This document shows positions 48,403 through 52,578 of a DNA stretch of 52,578 nucleotides, piece after piece. The DNA lies in contig NZ_VCLA01000196.1 in the NCBI RefSeq assembly GCF_009600885.1, positions 1 through 52,578 of the forward strand, in the 5' to 3' direction. The stretch's first letter is position 1; each line of letters begins with the position of its first letter. The stretch is from Streptomyces jumonjinensis (GTDB taxonomy: Bacteria; Actinomycetota; Actinomycetes; Streptomycetales; Streptomycetaceae). The notes beneath the pieces were generated by a model. That model had not been told where the DNA came from. It worked only from the letters and a program-made list of their open reading frames with translations, and searched no databases. A program made the position numbers and the translations under genes.

Positions 48403-49433
48403 GGGCCGATCCTTCCATGCATCCGAAAAATACGGTCGTACGCGGCGGCCAACAGCTCGGGGTCGTGCTTGCAAGCGCTGTCGGGCGAGGCCACGGGGGC
48501 CAGCTCGACCGCGGCGCCGAGGCTCTGGGCGGCCTCGGCGAGGGAATCGCGGTCGGGCACGGCGGCCTCGTCGGCCAGCACCACGTCCAGGGCGAGTTTA
48601 GGCGCGTGTCGTCCCAAAACCTCCAAATGACGCTGCGGGGAGAAACCTTCTGTCTCCCCCGGCTGGGGGGCGAGATTGAGCGAGAGAACCCGGCGGGCCT
48701 TGGTCTCCACCAGCGCGTCGAGCAGCTCGGGCACCAGCAGATGGGGGATCACCGAGGAGAACCAGGATCCGGGTCCCAGAACCACCCAGTCGGCGTCAAG
48801 AACGGCGGCGACGGCCTCCGGAACGGCCGGCGGATCGTTCGGGACCAGGTGCACGGACTGCACATCCCCCGGGGTGAGCGCCACGGTCGCCTGACCGCAC
48901 ACGGTCCCCAGCTCGTCCGGGCGGGCCGGGTCATGCCCCCGTACCAGCGCCTGGAGCTCCAGCGGCACGGCGGACATCGGCAGCACCCGGCCGTGCGCGC
49001 CGAGCAGCCTGCCCACCAGGTCCAGGGCCTGCACATGGTCGCCGAGCTGCTCCCAGAGGGCCACGATCAGCAGATTGCCGACCGCGTGCTCATGGAGGTC
49101 GCCCTGCGACTGGAAACGGTGCTGGATCACCCGCGACCAGGTCTGCCCCCAGTCGTCGTCCCCGCAGAGCGCCGCGAGCGCCTTGCGCAGATCGCCCGGG
49201 GGCAGCACCCCCAGCTCCTCCCGGAGCCGGCCGCTGGAGCCGCCGTCGTCGGCGACGGTAACGACGGCGGTGAGATCCCCGGTGATCCTGCGCAGGGCGG
49301 CGAGCGACGCGGACAGGCCCCGCCCGCCGCCGAGGGCGACCACCTTGGGCTGCGCGCCGCGGCGGCGGCCGTCCAGGGGCGTGTTGTACGCGGACCTGCG
49401 CAGCCGCCGCAGCCGCAGGGAACGTGCGGTCAC
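48393..49433 (-). CDS. YvcK/CuvA-family gluconeogenesis and cell-wall factor
   Basis: 346 aa. The CofD/YvcK fold starts with PKVVALGGGRGLSASLAALR, followed by TVADDGGSSGRLREELGVLP and PGDLRKALAALCGDDDWGQT. HEHAVGNLLIVALWEQ and VLGPGSWFSSVIPHLLVPEL are also typical. Members bind UDP-sugars and affect growth on gluconeogenic carbon and cell shape. The N-terminal 25 residues are basic (MTARSLRLRRLRRSAYN). The GTG overlaps the rapZ stop (GTGA), and the stop overlaps whiA. Confidence 0.95.
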   Translation of the reverse strand: MTARSLRLRRLRRSAYNTPLDGRRRGAQPKVVALGGGRGLSASLAALRRITGDLTAVVTVADDGGSSGRLREELGVLPPGDLRKALAALCGDDDWGQTWSRVIQHRFQSQGDLHEHAVGNLLIVALWEQLGDHVQALDLVGRLLGAHGRVLPMSAVPLELQALVRGHDPARPDELGTVCGQATVALTPGDVQSVHLVPNDPPAVPEAVAAVLDADWVVLGPGSWFSSVIPHLLVPELLDALVETKARRVLSLNLAPQPGETEGFSPQRHLEVLGRHAPKLALDVVLADEAAVPDRDSLAEAAQSLGAAVELAPVASPDSACKHDPELLAAAYDRIFRMHGRIGPWR

Positions 49434-50365
49434 TCGCGCCCCATGTCCCGGTGGACGACGACGGTCTCGATGCCCGCGGAGGAGAGCCGGGCGGCGAGCT
49501 TCTCGGAGGTCGCGACGGAGCGGTGCTTGCCGCCCGTACAGCCGACGGCGATGGTCACATACCGCTTGCCCTCACGGCGGTATCCGGCGGCGATCAGCTG
49601 GAGCAGCTCGGTGTAGCGGTCGAGGAACTCCTTGGAGCCGGGCTGGTTGAAGACGTAGTTCGACACCTCCTCGTTGAGCCCGTTGAACGGGCGCAGCTCG
49701 GGGACCCAGTGCGGATTGGGCAGGAAGCGCATGTCCACGACCAGGTCGGCGTCGACGGGCAGCCCGTACTTGAACCCGAAGGACATGACGGTGGCCCGCA
49801 GCTCCGGCTCCTCGTCGCCCGCGAACTGGGCGTCCATCTTGGCGCGCAGCTCGTGGACGTTGAGGCTGGAGGTGTCGATGACGAGGTCGGCGTCGCCGCG
49901 CAGCTCGCGCAGCAGATCGCGCTCGGCGGCAATGCCGTCGACGATCCGGCCGTCGCCCTGGAGCGGGTGCGGTCTGCGGACCGACTCGAAGCGCCGGACC
50001 AGGGCGTCGTCCGAGGACTCCAGGAAGACGATCCGCCGGGTGACCTGCTTGGCGTCCAGGTCGGCGAGGGATTCGCGGAGGTTGTCGAAGAACCGCCGGC
50101 CCCGGACGTCCACGACCACGGCGATCCGGGCGACATTGCCCTGGGAGCGCGCGCCGAGCTCCACCATGGTGGGGATCAGCGCGGGCGGCAGGTTGTCGAC
50201 CACGAACCAGCCGAGGTCCTCAAGACATTTGGCGGCGGTGCTCCGTCCGGCTCCGGACATGCCGGAGATGATCACCAGCTCAGGGATGGCCGCCTCGGCC
50301 CCGGCGGGCTCGTTGGTGGTGCCCGTACTCACGTCTGTCGCTCCGTCTGTGTGGTGCTCGCTCAT
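49430..50365 (-). CDS. rapZ: RapZ/YvcJ-type nucleotide-binding protein
   Basis: 311 aa. Walker A is SGMSGAGRSTAAK (34-46), and Walker B-like VVVDVRGRRFF follows. The C-terminal domain has YVTIAVGCTGGKHRSVATSE, the family's ligand motif. E. coli RapZ controls glmZ sRNA decay; in Gram-positives the role is less clear, and the name only marks the family. The N-terminal ~25 residues are a Thr/Gly-rich extension. It overlaps uvrC and yvcK by 4 nt each. Confidence 0.95.
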   Translation of the reverse strand: MSEHHTDGATDVSTGTTNEPAGAEAAIPELVIISGMSGAGRSTAAKCLEDLGWFVVDNLPPALIPTMVELGARSQGNVARIAVVVDVRGRRFFDNLRESLADLDAKQVTRRIVFLESSDDALVRRFESVRRPHPLQGDGRIVDGIAAERDLLRELRGDADLVIDTSSLNVHELRAKMDAQFAGDEEPELRATVMSFGFKYGLPVDADLVVDMRFLPNPHWVPELRPFNGLNEEVSNYVFNQPGSKEFLDRYTELLQLIAAGYRREGKRYVTIAVGCTGGKHRSVATSEKLAARLSSAGIETVVVHRDMGRE

Positions 50366-52380
50366 GTGGTGCTTCCCCCGTCGTTCTCTTCAATGATCTC
50401 TCCTGTTGCCGTATTCACGGCAGGGGCGGCCGGAGCCGCCTGGGCGAGGGCCGCGACCACGGACTCCGCGGTCTTGCGGCCCATGCCGGGTACTTCGCAG
50501 ATCTGCTCGATTGTGGCCTGTCGCAGCCGTTTGACCGAGCCGAAATGCTTGATCAGCGACTGTTTGCGGGTTTCGCCGAGGCCGGGGACCGCGTCGAGGG
50601 GGCTGGTGCGGATCCGTTTGGCGCGCTTGGAGCGCTGGTAGCGGATGGCGAAGTCGTGCGCGGTGTCCCGGACTCTCTGCAGGAGATACAGCCCCTCGCT
50701 GGAGCGCGGCAGGACGACCGGGTCGCTCTCGCCTGGCAGCCAGACCTCTTCGAGTCGTTTGGCCAGTCCGCAGACGGCGACGTCGTCGATGCCGAGCTCG
50801 TCCAGGGCGCGGCGGGCGGCGGCGACCTGGGGCGCTCCGCCGTCGACCACGACCAGCTGGGGCGGGTAGGCGAAGCGCCGGGGGCGGCCGTCGTCCTCGG
50901 GCCGGCCGGCCGCCGGGGGCTCACCGGCGGCGGCGGTATCGTCACCGGGGGTGTCCGCGCCGATCCACTCCCCCGTGCGGTCCTTCTCGGCGAGATAGCG
51001 GCGGAAGCGGCGGCTGATCACCTCGTGCATCGAGCGGACGTCGTCCTGGCCCGCGAAGCTCTTGATCTGGAAGCGGCGGTACTCGCTCTTGCGTGCCAGG
51101 CCGTCCTCGAAGACCACCATCGACGCCACGACGTCCTCGCCCTGGAGGTGCGAGATGTCGAAGCACTCGATCCGCAGCGGCGCGGAGTCGAGCCCGAGGG
51201 CCTCGGCGATCTCCTCCAGGGCCCGCGAGCGGGTGGTGAGGTCGCTGGCGCGCTTGGTCTTGTGGAGCGCGAGCGCCTGCTGGGCATTGCGCTCGACGGT
51301 CGCCATCAGGTCCTTCTTGTCGCCGCGCCGCGGGATGCGCAGGGACACCAGCGAGCCGCGCCGGGCTCCGAGCCACTGGCTGACCGCCTCGGGGTGCTCG
51401 GGCAGGGCCGGGACCAGGACCTCTTTGGGGACGGCGTCGCCGCTCTCCTCCCCGTAGAGCTGCTGGAGGGCGTGTTCGACGAGCCCGGGGGTGTCGACGG
51501 CCTCGACCTTGTCGGTGACCCAGCCGCGCTGTCCGCGCACCCGTCCGCCCCGGACGTGGAAGATCTGCACGGCGGCTTCGAGCTCGTCCTCGGCGACGGC
51601 GATCAGATCGGCGTCGGTGGCGTCGGCGAGGACGACCGCGTTCTTCTCCAGGGCGCGCTTGAGCGCCTCTATGTCGTCGCGGAGCCGGGCGGCCCGTTCG
51701 TACTCCATCTCCTCGGCCGCCGCCGTCATCTGCTTCTCCAGCCGGCGGATGTAGGCGCCGGTGCGGCCGGCCATGAAGTCGCAGAACTCCTCGGCCAGTT
51801 CCCGGTGCTCCTCGGGGGTCACCCGGCCCACACAGGGCGCGGAGCACTTGCCGATGTAGCCGAGGAGGCAGGGGCGGCCCTTCTGCCGGTGGTTCTTGAA
51901 GACGCCGGCGGAGCAGGTGCGGACGGGGAAGACCCGCAGCATCAGATCGACGGTCTCGCGGATCGCCCACGCATGGCCGTAGGGGCCGAAGTAGCGCACG
52001 CCCTTGCGCTTGGCGCCGCGCAGCACCTGGACGCGGGGGAACTCCTCGTTGAGCGTGACGGCGAGGTAGGGATAGCTCTTGTCGTCGCGGTACTTGACGT
52101 TGAACCGGGGGTCGAACTCCTTGATCCAGGAGTACTCCAGCTGAAGCGCCTCGACCTCGGTCGCGACGACCGTCCACTCCACCGAGGCGGCGGTGGTGAC
52201 CATGGTGGCGGTCCGCGGGTGCAGGCTCGACAGGTCCTGGAAGTAGCTCGCGAGCCGCTGGCGCAGGCTTTTCGCCTTGCCCACGTAGATCACCCGGCGG
52301 TGCTCGTCCCGGAATTTATAGACCCCCGGCGAGTCGGGGATCTCTCCCGGCTTGGGTCGGTAGCTGGAGGGGTCTGCCAT
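50362..52380 (-). CDS. uvrC: UvrABC excinuclease subunit C
   Basis: 672-aa nuclease of nucleotide excision repair. GIY-YIG domain (about 15-95): PGVYKFRDEHRRVIYVGKAK. Cys motif GYIGKCSAPCVGR (about 170), UVR domain EEMEYERAARLRDDIEALKR (about 225), the RNase H-like 5' nuclease (about 395-560) with IECFDISHLQGEDVVASMVV and LVVVDGGAPQVAAA. Two C-terminal helix-hairpin-helix motifs are AVPGLGETRKQSLIKHFGSV and EVPGMGRKTAESVV. A 30-residue acidic/Gly-rich insert (about 475-505) interrupts the nuclease domain. The ATG at 52380 is preferred; TAGGGT precedes it by 7 nt. Confidence 0.97.
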   Translation of the reverse strand: MADPSSYRPKPGEIPDSPGVYKFRDEHRRVIYVGKAKSLRQRLASYFQDLSSLHPRTATMVTTAASVEWTVVATEVEALQLEYSWIKEFDPRFNVKYRDDKSYPYLAVTLNEEFPRVQVLRGAKRKGVRYFGPYGHAWAIRETVDLMLRVFPVRTCSAGVFKNHRQKGRPCLLGYIGKCSAPCVGRVTPEEHRELAEEFCDFMAGRTGAYIRRLEKQMTAAAEEMEYERAARLRDDIEALKRALEKNAVVLADATDADLIAVAEDELEAAVQIFHVRGGRVRGQRGWVTDKVEAVDTPGLVEHALQQLYGEESGDAVPKEVLVPALPEHPEAVSQWLGARRGSLVSLRIPRRGDKKDLMATVERNAQQALALHKTKRASDLTTRSRALEEIAEALGLDSAPLRIECFDISHLQGEDVVASMVVFEDGLARKSEYRRFQIKSFAGQDDVRSMHEVISRRFRRYLAEKDRTGEWIGADTPGDDTAAAGEPPAAGRPEDDGRPRRFAYPPQLVVVDGGAPQVAAARRALDELGIDDVAVCGLAKRLEEVWLPGESDPVVLPRSSEGLYLLQRVRDTAHDFAIRYQRSKRAKRIRTSPLDAVPGLGETRKQSLIKHFGSVKRLRQATIEQICEVPGMGRKTAESVVAALAQAAPAAPAVNTATGEIIEENDGGSTT

Positions 52381-52387
52381 GTCGTCC

Positions 52388-52393
52388 ACCCTA
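52388..52393 (-). promoter_or_regulatory. Candidate -10 (TAGGGT) of leaderless uvrC
   Basis: TAGGGT, 7 nt, ATG at 52380. AGGGTGG could also serve as a ribosome binding site for a start at 52380, so both modes are possible. Confidence 0.4.
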
Positions 52394-52464
52394 CTGGCGG
52401 TGACTGACAGTCCGGTCGTCTCACTCCCCGGTACGGGTGCCGCACCCCCGCCCGTCCCCTGCGC

Positions 52465-52499
52465 GAGTGCCCGCCGCCGGGGAAGGGCGGCGGGCGCTC
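52465..52499. terminator. GC-rich hairpin near the window end
   Basis: 14-bp stem with one G-T pair (52465-52478 with 52486-52499) and a 7-nt loop. Confidence 0.6.
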
Positions 52500-52509
52500 G
52501 GGCCGCCGG

Positions 52510-52544
52510 GAGCGGGTCCGGCCACGGGGGCTCCCGGCCCGCTC
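52510..52544 (-). terminator. Hairpin directly after the partial gene's stop
   Basis: GAGCGGG with CCCGCTC (52510-52516 and 52538-52544), next to the TGA at 52545. Confidence 0.4.
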
Positions 52545-52578
52545 TCAGGCCCGGCGGCGCAGCCGCAGAGCCGTCACC
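52545..52578 (-). CDS. Possible C-terminal tail of a gene continuing past the window
   Basis: On - the last bases read VTALRLRRRA and a TGA at 52547-52545. An Arg-rich tail like this is typical of the cytosolic end of a membrane-anchored protein. Only ten codons are visible, so both frame and identity are tentative; the two hairpins behind it support a gene end here. Confidence 0.35.
   Translation of the reverse strand, partial: VTALRLRRRA

Overview
This is a high-GC (roughly 70%) actinobacterial chromosome segment, almost certainly Streptomyces. GTG starts are frequent, genes often overlap by 4 nt (ATGA/GTGA), several starts look leaderless, and the developmental gene whiA and the RNA polymerase factor rbpA are present. 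From memory, the order sufR-sufBD-ferredoxin-sufCSU, ctaA/ctaB, tkt-tal-zwf-opcA-pgl, pgi, secG-tpiA-pgk-gap, whiA-yvcK-rapZ-uvrC matches the conserved core of the S. coelicolor chromosome. The first ~10 kb looks more strain-specific.

Layout. 1-9.6 kb: the 3' end of a TerD-family gene, a small KOW/Tudor-like protein, an ACC deaminase (acdS), a Ro60/TROVE protein (rsr) with a structured non-coding leader, a Tat-exported PhoX phosphatase, a large acidic protein of unknown function, and a secreted ExeM-like nuclease with a possible PHO box. 9.6-14.4 kb: a translationally coupled pair of unknown genes, dapA and dapD converging on a strong terminator, a leaderless SMR efflux/TetR pair with an operator-like dyad, and a small overlapping gene pair that resembles a HicA-like module. 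14.4-21.1 kb: the complete suf iron-sulfur assembly operon, headed by the repressor gene sufR, whose start codon lies in a CAAC-N6-GTTG operator. 21.3-28.3 kb: an ABC exporter pair, an unknown gene, ctaA, a 178-bp MITE-like element, an amidohydrolase-like gene, a small conserved gene and ctaB.

28.5-35.2 kb: pentose phosphate genes tkt, tal, zwf, opcA, pgl, probably co-transcribed, with a bidirectional terminator at the end. 35.3-39.2 kb: pgi followed by two PH-domain membrane proteins (YdbS/YdbT type), where the ydbT start region is a tandem array of six start codons. 39.4-43.4 kb: rbpA, secG, tpiA, pgk, gap. 43.6-46.6 kb: a large secreted M14 carboxypeptidase. 46.6-47.4 kb: a G-rich and REP-rich gap. 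47.4-52.4 kb: uvrC-rapZ-yvcK-whiA, each overlapping the next.

No gene cluster here is a clear-cut undescribed system. The most interesting signals are the structured RNA upstream of rsr, the repeated start-codon array at ydbS/ydbT, the four-fold in-frame stop-codon repeat after gap, the SufR and TetR operators overlapping leaderless starts, the MITE after ctaA, and a general pattern of short tandem duplications at gene ends. All family calls come from reading motifs by eye; no database search was possible.
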